Shown in pieces: positions 43,715 to 53,905 of a stretch of DNA of 64,000 bases (position 1 is its first letter; each line of letters begins with the position of its first letter). A model generated the notes under the pieces. It saw only the letters and a list, made by a program, of their open reading frames with translations, was not told the origin of the DNA and did no database searches. The DNA comes from CAIQPS01 sp963783835 (GTDB lineage Bacteria; Actinomycetota; Thermoleophilia; RBG-16-64-13): NCBI GenBank assembly GCA_963783835.1, contig CAWAOX010000014.1, positions 62,001-126,000 of the forward strand, given 5' to 3'. A program made the position numbers and the translations under genes.

Positions 43715-44383
43715 ATGCCGAGACATACAGAGTCGAGCGCGCAGTTCCGAGCCCCGCTCAGCAGGGAACGGGTGCTGCAGGCCGCGATGAACCTCGCCGA
43801 CGAGCGTGGCATCGAGTCACTCAGCATGCGCGAGCTCGGACGGAGACTCGGCGTCGAGGCGATGTCGCTGTACAACCACGTGGCCAACAAGGACGACCTC
43901 CTCGACGGAATGGTCGATCTCGTGGTGAGCGAGATCGACCTTCCTTCGGACACGGTCGATTGGAAAGAGGCCATGCGCGTGAGAGCGATCTCGGCGCAGT
44001 CGGTCTTCTCTCGTCACCCGTGGGCGAGCGGTCTTATCGATTCGCGGGAGAGCAGCGGACCGGCGCGGCTACGCTACTTCGACTGGGTGGTGGGGACACT
44101 CCGGCGAGCCGGGTTCACGATCGAGATGGCCGCTCGCGCGTTCTCGGTCCTCGACAGCTACATCTACGGCTTCGGTCGACAGCAACTCAACATGTCTGCC
44201 GGAGGCGACACCAAGCCAGAGGAAATCGGGGAGGCATTCCTCCGTGCGATACCCGCCGATGAGTACCCCTACCTCAGGGAGATGGTCGTCGAGTATGCGA
44301 TGAACTCCGTCCACGATGAAAGCGCCGACTTCGAGTTCGGGCTCAACCTCATTCTGGATGGGCTCCAGAGGCTTCTGGATTGA
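43715..44383 (+). CDS. TetR-family regulator (TetR_C type)
   Basis: 222 aa. GAGGAG lies five bases ahead of the ATG. The DNA-binding helices are RVLQAAMNLADERGIESLSM and RLGVEAMSLYNHVANKDDLL, the form found in classical TetR relatives with a C-terminal TetR_C domain (about 80-220). It is divergent from the DUF4386-like membrane protein, which it probably represses together with itself via the palindromes at 43665-43696. Confidence 0.88.
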   Translation: MPRHTESSAQFRAPLSRERVLQAAMNLADERGIESLSMRELGRRLGVEAMSLYNHVANKDDLLDGMVDLVVSEIDLPSDTVDWKEAMRVRAISAQSVFSRHPWASGLIDSRESSGPARLRYFDWVVGTLRRAGFTIEMAARAFSVLDSYIYGFGRQQLNMSAGGDTKPEEIGEAFLRAIPADEYPYLREMVVEYAMNSVHDESADFEFGLNLILDGLQRLLD

Positions 44384-44423
44384 GCCTCAGGGCCTCACGC
44401 TTGACGGCACCGAGGATTCCCCG

Positions 44424-46256
44424 CTAACCGCCGGCCGTCGTGGTCGTGGTGGCCGACTCGGCCGTCGTGGTTGTCGCCTTCCGCGTGGTCGTCGTCTTGC
44501 GAGGCGGCACCTCGATCCTGTGGGGCGACATCTTCCATTTGCTGACAAACGTATCGTGGTGCACGACTGTGCCGTCCGCTGCTTTGACCGTTCGTACCAC
44601 CTTGATTGACTTGCCAGGTTGCCCTTCGGACATGATCGCCGTCGTGCCGGGACCTAGGTGACGGTTGACGTAGGTCACTTGCGTCATGTCCTGCACGTCG
44701 TAGAACTCGCTCGTCTCATAGTCGACGCTCCGTCCGTCTTTCGTGCCGTAGATGACGAACTTCGTCTTGATGCCGTCCGACGATCCCCTTATCAAGATGT
44801 AGTGCGTGGTGTCGTTCCGAAACCGCATGTTCTTCCCGCCCGCAGTCACGGTCGCGTCTCTACCGAGCGGGTAGTGATCCACGAAGATCGAATGATTGTG
44901 CCGCTCGACGATCTCCAATCCGGCAAAGAACGCCGCGTTGAAAAGGGTTGTCGACACCTGGCAGATCCCGCCTCCCAGTACGTCTTCCAGCTGGTTGGGC
45001 GCAACGATCCCCGGCGCGAGCCTATACCCGCGCCGCTCAGTGCGGGGGCCGATCTGTTTGTCGAAATCGTATACTTCGCCCGGTGCCACGACCACATTGC
45101 TCGCGTACTGTGTGGTGATCCTCACGTTTGTCTGACGGTCTGGCGTGCCCTCCCATTCAGTCTGGAAGGCGGCCAGCTTGACATTGATCCCCATGGCCTT
45201 GGCCTCGTCGGTGGTGAGGTTGGGTTCCACGATTGTCATCGCCACCCGGACGTCGCGATTGTCCGCATCGAGCGCCGCGGCATTCAACAATTCGACTGTC
45301 TTGTCCCGGTCCAACTCGCTTCCCGCCACCGCCGCGACCACCCAGGCCTTCCGCCCGTCGCCCTTGAAGCTGGCTTCAACCGGGACTCTCTTGACTGCGG
45401 TCGCCAGATCGTCGAGGAAGGGGGCCATCTTCGCAGCGGACAGATACGGAACCAGGATGGAGACACCGTTCTGGGGTGTGGACGCGAAGTCCATGTAGGC
45501 GATGATCTGCTCGGGAGTGAGCGTCCAGGAGTCGCTACGGTTGGTGAGCGTCACCGGCGATCCGGTCATGGTCATCGCCTGCTGCAACGCCTGGTCGTAG
45601 TCATCGGCCTGCACCGCCGGGTCCTTCACTGTCATGGGCACGGCAAGCTCGGTCCCATGGAGGGTCAACAGCACGGACGTGAGCTGGGAGGCCAGGCCCC
45701 CTCTATCGATGACCCTGCCTTTCTGACCCTTCACGACCTTGATCTTGGGCCCGTCGAACACCAGCCCGGCGTTGACGGGAGGGATGTCCACGACCTGGGC
45801 CACGTCCGCGATGATCAGGTCCATCTTGGCGCTGTCCACCGTGCCCTGGAGCGGTATCTGTTTGTCCTTGAAATAGAGGAGGAAGCCGCGGAAGCGGTCT
45901 ACCAGGAAGTTGCCCTCGCGAGACGCGGCCATGGCCGCCCCCACCGTGGCCACCGCGTCGACCTTCGTCCCGACGTCCTGCGGGGCCACCGTCCACTTCT
46001 TATCCCCGCTCGCGAGCGTTATCTGGTTCTTCTGGGCCTCCTCGACCTGCAAGTCGAGCGCGGTCTTGGCCTGCTGGGGTGTCAGGCCGCCGAGTTGGAC
46101 GCCCGACACCGTGACCCCCGCGTGGACCTTGCCGATGTAGAGGGTGGCGTCCATCAGCAGCGCCAGCAGGAAGAGAAAGACGATGGCACCAGCTGCCACG
46201 ATGATGGTCAGACGTTTACGGCGGCGCCGCGCCTTTGCCGAAGTCTCATTTCTCAC
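44424..46256 (-). CDS. VanW-family protein with YoaR-type peptidoglycan-binding repeats
   Basis: 610 aa from a GTG with AGGGGGA upstream. A membrane anchor (TIIVAAGAIVFLFLLALLMD) is followed by two YoaR-like peptidoglycan-binding domains (about 55-310; VSGVQLGGLTPQQAKTAL starts the first), then the VanW domain: VVVAPGEVYDFDKQIGPRTE, GIVAPNQLEDVLGGGICQVS and NAAFFAGLEIVERHNHS. A short G5-like segment and a Thr tail end it. It is a cell-wall-associated protein; in enterococci the family is linked to vancomycin resistance clusters, but its biochemical role is unknown. Confidence 0.9.
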   Translation of the reverse strand: MRNETSAKARRRRKRLTIIVAAGAIVFLFLLALLMDATLYIGKVHAGVTVSGVQLGGLTPQQAKTALDLQVEEAQKNQITLASGDKKWTVAPQDVGTKVDAVATVGAAMAASREGNFLVDRFRGFLLYFKDKQIPLQGTVDSAKMDLIIADVAQVVDIPPVNAGLVFDGPKIKVVKGQKGRVIDRGGLASQLTSVLLTLHGTELAVPMTVKDPAVQADDYDQALQQAMTMTGSPVTLTNRSDSWTLTPEQIIAYMDFASTPQNGVSILVPYLSAAKMAPFLDDLATAVKRVPVEASFKGDGRKAWVVAAVAGSELDRDKTVELLNAAALDADNRDVRVAMTIVEPNLTTDEAKAMGINVKLAAFQTEWEGTPDRQTNVRITTQYASNVVVAPGEVYDFDKQIGPRTERRGYRLAPGIVAPNQLEDVLGGGICQVSTTLFNAAFFAGLEIVERHNHSIFVDHYPLGRDATVTAGGKNMRFRNDTTHYILIRGSSDGIKTKFVIYGTKDGRSVDYETSEFYDVQDMTQVTYVNRHLGPGTTAIMSEGQPGKSIKVVRTVKAADGTVVHHDTFVSKWKMSPHRIEVPPRKTTTTRKATTTTAESATTTTTAGG

Positions 46257-46478
46257 GCAGGATCCCCCTGGCTTTCGGCGTCTACGATCCAGGATAGTCC
46301 AAACCCTTCCATGCTGCGACCTCGGAGGTTCCGGCTGCCATTGGCTAGGTCGAGCCTGGCAGTCCTACTCCTTGCTCTCTTAGGTTGGCCTGCAGCTCCC
46401 TGTAATCGACTCGGCGCGGCTGAACCCCTGCCCTGACTGCGAGAGCCGCCGCTGTGCCCGCGGCCTGGCCGTATCGGC

Positions 46479-48590
46479 TCACTTCAGCGTCCCGGCCACC
46501 TCTACCGCGTCGAGGTCGACGTACTTGCCCGTGATGTTACCCGTGTGGTACGTGATCTTGACCGTGTGCGGCCCCGAGGCGAGAGTGCCCGTGTTCCAGA
46601 CGTTCTGCTGGTAGGCGGTAGCGGTCCTCGCCAGATCGATGGTCGTCGTGGCGCCGCCGTCCACGGACACGTCGGCCTTGCTCACGGTTGTCCCCGCGGT
46701 GGCGATCCAGGCCAGGTAGGTGCCGGTGAAGCTGATGGTGACGTACGAGCCATCGGTTCTCGACCGGGCGTAGCTGCCCCCGGACGCTCCGGTGGTAGAG
46801 AAGGTGGTCCAGGCCCCGCTCGCGGGCGCGTACACGATGCCGGTGGCGGTCTGCTCGGAGCGGGTGGTGAAGGCGTAGTCATCGGCGGTAGTGTCGGCCG
46901 ATGAGCCGCCAGGCGTGGTCACCTGCACCCGGACGCTGGCCATCGCGTGCGCCGGGGTCACGGCGGTGATCTTGGTGGCCGAGTTCACCGTGAAACTGGC
47001 GGCGGCGGTGTCGCCGAAGGTGACGGCGGTGGCCCCGGTGAAGGCGGTGCCGGTGATGACCACCGAGGTGCCGCCGGCGATGGTGCCGTTCCGGAGGTTG
47101 AGTGAGGTGACGGCGGGGGTGGCGACGGCCGCGAGAGTCCCTGCCACATCCACCGCATCCAGGCTGACGAACTTGCCGGCTGCATTGGTGGGATCGTACG
47201 AGATGCTGACGATGTGCGGCCCCGAGGCGAGGGTGCCCGTGTCCCAGACGTTCTGCTGGTAGGCCACGGCAGACCTCGCGAGGTCGATGCTCTGAGCGGG
47301 ACCGCCGTCAAGAGACACATAGGCCTTGCTCAAGGTGGTCCCCGCGGTAGCGATCCAGGCGAGGTACGTCCCGGTGAAGCCGACCGTCACCGAGGCGTTC
47401 TTCGCGCTGGCACGTGTGTAGCTCCCGCCCGAGGCACCGCTGGTCGAGAAGGTGGACCAAGTTCCCCCGTACACGAGGCGCGCGTCGGTCTGCTCGTAGC
47501 GCGTGGTGTCGCCGGACGGTGCCGCGATGATGCTGACCGGATCCCAGTAGTGGTGGATGATCTGCTGCCAGTTCCACCCTTTGTCGCGGGCCAAGTAGTA
47601 GGTACCCCACTGGGACATGCGACTGGGATGGGTCGGGCAGCGATAGTTGGCATCGAGGCTTTTGTCCCCGCAGTACGTGACCGCAAAGAGCGCGTCGTTC
47701 TTCAGCAGGTAGCTGCTCCAGGTGTGGTCCACCGCGGCGTCCGTGCGCGGATCGGAACGGTTTGGGTCGTACCATTGATCGTTGCTGCCGTCCTGCACGT
47801 CGGCACCGAGAGAGGGCCATTTGCCTCCCTTACTCACGTAGTACCAGGCGTACTCCTTCACCGCGATCGCCCCAGCGCGAAGGGATTCGACCGGCCAGCT
47901 CGTGAGCCATTCGGAGGGGAGCACGTGCTTGCAGTAGAACTTGAAGTCGACGACCTGAACGACGCGGAGTGAGGTCCGATAGACCCGGATGGTCGCGGGC
48001 GGCGTCAACGCGGCGGCGGAAGCGAGGGCGGACACGGCAGCCGCGCCGGCTGGGCCGGCTGTAGTCGACTGTCGGCCGGCAAGCGAGCGGGGAAGCGAAT
48101 AGAGGACGGCCTCTTTCACCCCCTGCGGCGTGAGCAGCGGGCTGAGCGTGAGCCGCGGCTCCGTCGCTCTTACGACCGATTCCTCTCGCAGGTAACCGGC
48201 CGCCTCGTACACGGCGGTCAGTCGGCCTCCTACCACGGTCTCCACAGTCAACTTGAAATCTCCGGCCGCGTCGGCGACCGCTGTCCCCGCAGAGGTCCCG
48301 TCCTGTTTCACGATCGTGACCCGGGCTCCGCCGATGACTTGCCCGGTGGTGAAGTCCTGGAATCGACCCGAGATCGCCACCTGTAGCTCAACGGCCGTCG
48401 AAGTAGTGCCCGGTTGAAGAGTAGCCCTGTCGACCGCGGCCGCCGGCCCGGGGAGTGACAACACCAAGGCAGGAACAACAAGGATGGCCAGACAAACGAG
48501 CGGAACGATGCGGCCAAAGAGCAGCCATCGCCTGTCTTGGGAGTGCCTCCTGGCCATAGCTGCGGCTCCTCGGCCTTTCCGTGACTGCAT
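46479..48590 (-). CDS. Secreted SpoIID/LytB-domain protein with two surface modules and an IPT domain
   Basis: 703 aa from ATG 48590 (GGAGGA upstream); ATG 48557 is also possible. A signal helix is followed by a carboxypeptidase-regulatory-like strand region. The SpoIID domain (about 195-360) has FYCKHVLPSEWLTSWPVESL and AGAIAVKEYAWYYVSKGG. SpoIID enzymes are lytic transglycosylases of denuded glycan. The C-terminal half has module RYEQTDARLVYGG..., an IPT/TIG domain (AVTFGDTAAASFTVNS), and a second module (RSEQTATGIVYAP...). Each module ends in LDAVDVAGTL or LDAVEVAGTL. Confidence 0.87.
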   Translation of the reverse strand: MQSRKGRGAAAMARRHSQDRRWLLFGRIVPLVCLAILVVPALVLSLPGPAAAVDRATLQPGTTSTAVELQVAISGRFQDFTTGQVIGGARVTIVKQDGTSAGTAVADAAGDFKLTVETVVGGRLTAVYEAAGYLREESVVRATEPRLTLSPLLTPQGVKEAVLYSLPRSLAGRQSTTAGPAGAAAVSALASAAALTPPATIRVYRTSLRVVQVVDFKFYCKHVLPSEWLTSWPVESLRAGAIAVKEYAWYYVSKGGKWPSLGADVQDGSNDQWYDPNRSDPRTDAAVDHTWSSYLLKNDALFAVTYCGDKSLDANYRCPTHPSRMSQWGTYYLARDKGWNWQQIIHHYWDPVSIIAAPSGDTTRYEQTDARLVYGGTWSTFSTSGASGGSYTRASAKNASVTVGFTGTYLAWIATAGTTLSKAYVSLDGGPAQSIDLARSAVAYQQNVWDTGTLASGPHIVSISYDPTNAAGKFVSLDAVDVAGTLAAVATPAVTSLNLRNGTIAGGTSVVITGTAFTGATAVTFGDTAAASFTVNSATKITAVTPAHAMASVRVQVTTPGGSSADTTADDYAFTTRSEQTATGIVYAPASGAWTTFSTTGASGGSYARSRTDGSYVTISFTGTYLAWIATAGTTVSKADVSVDGGATTTIDLARTATAYQQNVWNTGTLASGPHTVKITYHTGNITGKYVDLDAVEVAGTLK

Positions 48591-48688
48591 CTGGGATTCC
48601 TCCAAGCCTGGTTTCAAGAGACCGCCGCCCCGGGGGGCGCCGGGTGATTTCCCTGCATTTTACCCGCAATAGCGCGTGATCACCCGGT

Positions 48689-50023
48689 CTAGCGGTAGAT
48701 ATCGACCACAGTCCCCGTGGGCAACTCGTAGTACAGCTCTTTGGTGATCCACACCGGCACGCGAACACACCCATGGCTGGCGGGGTAGGGGGGAACGCTC
48801 GTGAAGCCATGGATGGCTGTCTTGCTCACCACATAAGAGGGGTAGTACATCCTGCCGTTGACCGTGATGGCCTCGACCCAGCCCTTGTATTTCTCCTGGA
48901 TGGCAAAGTGTCCCATGCGGGTGCCGCGCCTACCCGTCGACACGTGGACGACCTTACTGACCTTATTGTCGGTGATCATGAAAAGCACCTGCCGGGCGAT
49001 ATCGACCTCGCACCTTGTCCCGATATCGGACCGGCGGGGGATGGGGGTCTGCGCGGAAAGGAGTCTCGCCCAGACCTCGGCGCTCACCTTCCCGTTCCGC
49101 TTGAGCCGCTCGACCTTCTCAAAGGCCATGACCGCATCCTTGGTGCGATAGTCATAGGTGCCGTCCACCGGGCCGCAGGGGTAGTGAAGAGCCGTGAGCC
49201 GGGTCTCCAGGAACGACACGAGAGGCCCCTTCGAACCCACCGAGAGCGAGTCGTAGGCCGACACGGCCGGTATTTCCTCGGGGTATGCGGCCCTCGGGAC
49301 GACGGGCTGGAGGAATGCGCGGAACAGGATCACCGCCATCTCCGCTCTCGTCAGGTCGCCCTCAGGGAAGAACCAGCCGTTCGCGGGATCGTCCAGTATC
49401 GCCAAGCGGTATGCGTTCGCAACGGAGACTGCATGAGCCGGGGCGATCAGCTGGCGGTCGTGAAACCCCGCTAGCCAAGCCGGCGCCTGGTATTCCGTGA
49501 GCCTGAGTCTGGCTGCAGTCCCTGGATTGTCTCGGTGAAAAAGCGCCAAGGACCGCATCACCAGGGTGGCTGCTTCCTGCCTGCTGACGACCTGCTCGGG
49601 TGAGAACATGATGAGGCTGGTCCCCTGGATGAGGCCTCGCTGAAAGAGGGCTCCAACGGCTCCGGCGAACCGATCCGACGTGTTCACATCGAAAAACGGC
49701 TGGCCCGGAGATTCCTCTAGGTCGAGCGCCCGGGCCAAGAAGACCGCCATCTCCGCCCGCGTCACACTTCCGTCCGGGCCGAACGAGCCGTCCGCCCGCC
49801 GGTCAACGATCCCCTCGCTCGCGAGAGCGTATACGGCCCCTGCATACCACTCCATGCCGGAGACGTCGGCGAAGTCAAGGGTTGTCGCCGCGGTCTGGGT
49901 CGGCGCGTACGGCTCCGCCTGCGCCTTCGTGGGGGCGGTCCCCAGCAACGCCACGATGAGAGCACATGCGAAGGCAAGAGCCAACAAGCGGGGGAAAGAC
50001 CTCGACCGGGGTACACGTCGCAT
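48689..50023 (-). CDS. SLH-domain L,D-transpeptidase (YkuD family)
   Basis: 444 aa from ATG 50023, chosen for AGGAG seven bases upstream; the longer frame has no signal. After a signal peptide, S-layer homology repeats (about 45-230) contain WYAGAVYALASEGIVDRRAD and DGSVTRAEMAVFLARAL. A peptidoglycan-binding domain (about 255-320) follows, and the YkuD catalytic domain ends the protein with AIHGF and the catalytic cysteine in SHGCVRVP. It would form 3-3 peptidoglycan cross-links or attach proteins to wall peptides. Confidence 0.9.
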   Translation of the reverse strand: MRRVPRSRSFPRLLALAFACALIVALLGTAPTKAQAEPYAPTQTAATTLDFADVSGMEWYAGAVYALASEGIVDRRADGSFGPDGSVTRAEMAVFLARALDLEESPGQPFFDVNTSDRFAGAVGALFQRGLIQGTSLIMFSPEQVVSRQEAATLVMRSLALFHRDNPGTAARLRLTEYQAPAWLAGFHDRQLIAPAHAVSVANAYRLAILDDPANGWFFPEGDLTRAEMAVILFRAFLQPVVPRAAYPEEIPAVSAYDSLSVGSKGPLVSFLETRLTALHYPCGPVDGTYDYRTKDAVMAFEKVERLKRNGKVSAEVWARLLSAQTPIPRRSDIGTRCEVDIARQVLFMITDNKVSKVVHVSTGRRGTRMGHFAIQEKYKGWVEAITVNGRMYYPSYVVSKTAIHGFTSVPPYPASHGCVRVPVWITKELYYELPTGTVVDIYR

Positions 50024-50203
50024 ACTCGACTCCTGTCCGGGCTGCACCGGTGGACAGTCTATCGAGTTCTGCCGCCGATACGCTAGACCTTCCCCCCGAT
50101 GATCGCGCACTGTCAGTGAAACGTTCCCGGGGGTTTGGACTCGATTGGTCTTGGGTAGGTAGCGGCTGGATTCGTAGGGCACAATCTCGAAGGGAGGCCG
50201 CAG

Positions 50204-50656
50204 ATGGCCGAGGCGCCAGACAAACAAGCCGGGACCGATGCCGCGGCTGAGAAGACGGTATCGGGTAAGGAAGGTTTCATCCTTCAAACCGATCGGGGCA
50301 TAACCACGGTCGCCGACGCCGTGGTCGCCAAGATGGCCGGCATCGCGGCCCGGGAAGTGGAAGGCGTCCACGAACTCGGCAAGTCGTTCCGCCGGCTGGT
50401 CGGGCGGGTGCGCTCCGGAGACTCGCTCTCGCAGGGCGTCAACGTGGAAGTGGGAAAGAAAGAAGCCGCCATAGACCTCGTCATTGTGATGGAATACGGC
50501 TACTCCATCCCCTTGGTTGCCCAAGCTCTCCGCGAGAACGTCATTGGCAAGGTGGAGACCGGCACTGGGCTGATCGTGAAGGAAGTCAACATCGAGGTCG
50601 ACGACCTCTTCATCCAGTCGGAAGAAGGCCCCGCGGTTGGAGCCCGGGTAGAGTAG
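50204..50656 (+). CDS. Asp23/Gls24-family envelope stress protein
   Basis: 150 aa. The family pattern is clear: ITTVADAVVAKMAGIAAREV and VEGVHELGKSFRRL, with SQGVNVEVGKKEAAIDLVIV. GGAGG precedes the ATG. Asp23 proteins form a membrane-associated layer held by AmaP, which is encoded next. It is first in an operon with two AmaP-like genes and a DUF2273 gene. Confidence 0.92.
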   Translation: MAEAPDKQAGTDAAAEKTVSGKEGFILQTDRGITTVADAVVAKMAGIAAREVEGVHELGKSFRRLVGRVRSGDSLSQGVNVEVGKKEAAIDLVIVMEYGYSIPLVAQALRENVIGKVETGTGLIVKEVNIEVDDLFIQSEEGPAVGARVE

Positions 50657-50660
50657 TCAC

Positions 50661-51207
50661 GTGTTCAACTGGCCGCGTCTGAGAGCGCTGGTACTGCGGG
50701 TCTTCGGCCTGCTGGTCTTTGCCGTGGCCGCGCTGGCGGCCTTCGGCCTCGTCACCTACGGGGTCGCCGGCTCCCAATCATGGTTCGTCGACGCCGCGGA
50801 GTCGTTCGCCACCTGGGTGTCCGCCCCGCTCTCGAGCGGGACGGCCGTCCTCGTGGGGGTGGGACTCCTGGTGCTGGCGGCCTTCCTCGCCGTGGTCATG
50901 GTGCCGCGCCGGCCGCGGACCCTTCCCATCATCCGTGAAGGGGAGAGCGGGACGACGCTGCTGGACCTGGTCTCGGTGGCCGAGGCGGTCGAGCATAGGC
51001 TTCGTCTCGGAGGTCGATTCCGCCATCGGGGTGGAAGTCAAGAGCGGCCATCTGAGGGTCGTGACTCCGTTCGCCCCGAGCCGGCCGTTCGAGGTGGTCG
51101 ATGAGGCGGGCGCCAGCGTCAAGCGGCAATTGGCGAGTCTCGGGCTGGCGGACAGCGTGGCGTATGAGGTCACCACCGGCCGCGAAACCAAACGGAGGGT
51201 ACGGTGA
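50661..51207 (+). CDS. amaP: AmaP-like Asp23 membrane anchor (one-base frameshift near 51000)
   Basis: Starts at GTG 50661. The N-terminal frame has two membrane helices (VFGLLVFAVAALAAFGLVTY and AVLVGVGLLVLAAFLAVVMV) and reaches DLVSVAEAVEHRL. Near 51000 the frame must lose one base to continue as FVSEVDSAIGVEVKSGHL and RRVR-stop at 51207, giving 181 aa. The GTG of the next gene overlaps that stop (GTGA). Confidence 0.75.
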
Positions 51208-51756
51208 GGCTGGCCCAGCGGGTATCGGCCTGGCTGGGATGGTCGGTGCTGCTCGCGGTCGCCGTTCTCCTGATCCTGGAGGGGACCGGGCTGATCGGCG
51301 CCGCCTGGCGGGACTGGATCGCCACTGCCGCCCGTTGGGTGGCCCAGCCGTCTATCGCCGCCTGGCTCGCAGCCTTGTTGGGTGTTCTTGTCGCATTGGT
51401 CGCACTCTTCATCCTGGTGGTCCAATTCGCGCGGGCCCCGATGACCCGGGCCACCGTCCTTGCCCAGAGAAGCGCGGCCGGCACGACTCTGGTGAGCCCC
51501 GTCGTGGTCCGCCGGGCGGCGGTACAGCGGCTCAGGGAGATAGACGGGATAGTCGAAGCCGTGCCCTTCTCTCACGGGCGCAGACTGGATCTGCACGTGA
51601 GACTGGAGAGAGGCGCGAACGCGCCGTGGGTCGATGAGCAGGCCAGGACGGCCCTCGACGAGAGATTTCTGGAGCATGCTGGGCGTTCCGCCCCAGCCCA
51701 TCGACTTGACACTGACCTACGCCACCGTTCTTGCCACGTCCGAGACCATCAACTGA
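51204..51756 (+). CDS. Second AmaP-like membrane protein (one-base frameshift near 51675)
   Basis: GTG start overlaps the previous stop. It has the same plan as the preceding gene: two membrane helices (VSAWLGWSVLLAVAVLLILE and AWLAALLGVLVALVALFILV) and a small C-terminal Asp23-like domain (IDGIVEAVPFSHGRRLDLHV). After ERFLE the frame must lose one base to read SMLGVPPQPIDLTLTYATVL and end at 51756, giving 183 aa. Confidence 0.7.
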
Positions 51757-51768
51757 GCAGGAGACCAC

Positions 51769-51954
51769 ATGCGCCGCGCTTACATAGGAATGATCATAGG
51801 AGTCGTAGCCGCCGTGATCTGGCACTGGCTCGGTTGGGAAGCCCTGGTATGGTCCATCGGGCTTGGCCTGGCCGGGTTCGGGGTCGGCTGGATACTGGAC
51901 AATCCGGGCTGGCTTATCGGTCTTCTGGGAAGGCTCGAGCGCCGGCAGGGCTAA
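51769..51954 (+). CDS. DUF2273 small membrane protein
   Basis: 61 aa with two hydrophobic stretches, IGMIIGVVAAVIWHWLGWEA and WSIGLGLAGFGVGWILDN. Such proteins accompany Asp23/AmaP operons in Gram-positive bacteria. It starts 12 bases after the second AmaP-like gene. Confidence 0.8.
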   Translation: MRRAYIGMIIGVVAAVIWHWLGWEALVWSIGLGLAGFGVGWILDNPGWLIGLLGRLERRQG

Positions 51955-52318
51955 GCATGTCTTCACGTCCAGCTCCCTGAGCGCCGCGCCCGACACCGGG
52001 AGATAGCCGGGATCCTGTGGGAGGAGCGTCTGTGTGACCTCATCCGTGGTGCCAGCGGCCTATCCTACGACACCGGAGCGCCCAAGTTCGTCTCAACGGC
52101 GATCGCTGACGCTGAGGGTAGTGAGGTCCTTGGCCAGGTTCCGGGCGTCGCCGGTGGGGTCCATAGATCGAGAGCGACCGGAAACGTGGTCTGGCGGCAG
52201 CAGTAGGGCCAGGGTAGGACCCGAACCTAGGAAGAGGGCTACCGGCGTGGACTCGCCAGGGCCCTCACACCTGTGTCGAGATTCACTGGGTCGTCGCCCC
52301 TCCTCCGGTAATCTACAG
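51955..52318. other. Convergent intergenic region, nothing recognised
   Basis: About 360 bases between the DUF2273 and kelch genes, whose 3' ends face each other. No coding frame, hairpin or RNA gene stood out. Short open frames here are not supported by ribosome sites or recognisable protein sequence. Confidence 0.5.
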
Positions 52319-53905
52319 CTACTTTCCAGGGTAGAAGGACCAGGTGTCGTCGTAGAGCGATACCGCATTCAGGTTCACAGTCGCGCCGCCAAAGAGGATG
52401 ACTCCAGGGGGGACCGGAGCGTGGACCATCGCGGAACCGAAGCGGGCGGCGGGGATGGTGCCGCTCTGCTTCAATTCGGTCCACGCATTGGCCGCCGGGT
52501 CGTAGGACCACGTGTCGTTGAAGCATTCCATGTCTAGCCTCGAGGCATAGACGCCGCCGCCGAAAAGGATGAACCTGTTGCTGGCGGGGTCGTGGACCAT
52601 CGCGGAACCGAAGCGGGCGGTGGGGGTGGTGCCGCTTTGCTTCAATTCAGTCCATGCGTTTGCCGCCGGGTCGTAGGACCAAGTGTCGTTCAAATACCCT
52701 TCCATGCCCTCGCCACCAAAGAGGAGAACTGCTCGGCGAACAGGGTCATAGTCCGTCGCGAACCTTTCGCGTTTGGACGGCGAGCCGCTCGGCTTCAACT
52801 TCGTCCATCTGTTTTCCGCCGGGTCATAGGTCCAGGTGTCGTTGAAGACAGCCTTTCCGTCCCCCCCACCAAATAGAACCATCTTCTTACTGCCTGGGTC
52901 GTACACCATCGAGGTCCCAGAACGGACGGATGGAACAGTGCCGCTGGGCTTAACCTCGGTCCAGGTGTTAGTGGCCGGGTCGTAGGCCCAGGTGTCGTTG
53001 AACCGTAGCATTTCGTCCTTGTCTTGGTCGTACACCGCCCCGCCGAATAAGATGATCCTGCCACCGACAGGGTCGTACGCCGCCGCGCTAAGGCAGCGGG
53101 CCGTCGGAATAGCGCCGCTGGGCTTCAACTCCGTCCAGGTGTTGGGAGCGGGGTCGTACGCCCAGGTGCTGTTGGAGTACCCGTCCACAAGCTCACCGCC
53201 AAAATGGAAGGCCACGCGGCGCGCAGAGTCGTACACCATCGAGCCATAATGGCAGGCAGGCGGCGGAGACGCAGGAGCGAGGTCACTCCACGTGTCAACC
53301 GCCAGCGTCGTCGTTGTCGTCTCGGGCGATAGCGTGAACCCAAGAGCGGCCTCGAGCGTGCTCTCTGCCGCTTGCATCGACCCGTCTTCATCCGTATAGA
53401 CCGTGAGAAACTCGGAGGCAGCAGCCAGGACCTCCGACACGTTCTTCGCCTCCAAGGCGCCAAGCTCTCGGGCAAGGGCAGCAGAGATTCTCTGGTAACC
53501 ACTGACGTACGTCGCGTGAGCCCCGGCCAGATCTTCTGGGGTCTCGATCTTGCCCAAGGCGGTGACGAAATCACTCAGCACATCGCTGAACTCCTGAGCG
53601 GTCTTGGTCTGCGTCTCCGTGAAGGTGCCCGGATCGATCGATCCGAAGGCATCTCCCGCCGCGGTGAGCTTGGAGTCGAACTCGTCCCAGAGGGACTTCA
53701 TCTCCACCCGATACTTCGCCAGCTTGGCCGCCTCCGACAGGGTAGTCGTTGTCGGGGCCGCTGTGGTGGTGGTCACCGCCTGGGTCATGGTGGTCAAGGC
53801 CTGGCTCGTAGTGGTCTCTTCCCCGCCGCAGGCGGCCACGGTTAAGGCCATGGCCAGCAGCGCAAGGAGGAGCGGAACAGGTATTAGGTTTTGCTTGGAC
53901 TTCAT
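52319..53905 (-). CDS. Kelch-repeat lipoprotein
   Basis: 528 aa from ATG 53905 with AAGGAGGGG five bases upstream. The signal ends at a VAAC lipobox, then a Thr linker. A helical domain (about 50-190, with YRVEMKSLWDEFDSKLTAAG) precedes six to seven kelch-type blades such as GSMVYDSARRVAFHFGGELV, YDPATNTWTEVKPSGTVPS and WSYDPAANAWTELKQSG. Blades repeat strongly at DNA level. It is a surface-anchored propeller, probably for binding. Confidence 0.85.
   Translation of the reverse strand: MKSKQNLIPVPLLLALLAMALTVAACGGEETTTSQALTTMTQAVTTTTAAPTTTTLSEAAKLAKYRVEMKSLWDEFDSKLTAAGDAFGSIDPGTFTETQTKTAQEFSDVLSDFVTALGKIETPEDLAGAHATYVSGYQRISAALARELGALEAKNVSEVLAAASEFLTVYTDEDGSMQAAESTLEAALGFTLSPETTTTTLAVDTWSDLAPASPPPACHYGSMVYDSARRVAFHFGGELVDGYSNSTWAYDPAPNTWTELKPSGAIPTARCLSAAAYDPVGGRIILFGGAVYDQDKDEMLRFNDTWAYDPATNTWTEVKPSGTVPSVRSGTSMVYDPGSKKMVLFGGGDGKAVFNDTWTYDPAENRWTKLKPSGSPSKRERFATDYDPVRRAVLLFGGEGMEGYLNDTWSYDPAANAWTELKQSGTTPTARFGSAMVHDPASNRFILFGGGVYASRLDMECFNDTWSYDPAANAWTELKQSGTIPAARFGSAMVHAPVPPGVILFGGATVNLNAVSLYDDTWSFYPGK

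Noticed and set aside
44658..46436. 592-codon open frame on the plus strand
   Set aside because: Antisense to the VanW gene. The VanW and YoaR motifs on the minus strand decide the coding strand.
50024..50524. Longer N-terminus of the L,D-transpeptidase
   Set aside because: The upstream codons overlap the start of the divergent Asp23 gene and show no protein pattern; ATG 50023 with AGGAG and a signal peptide is far better.
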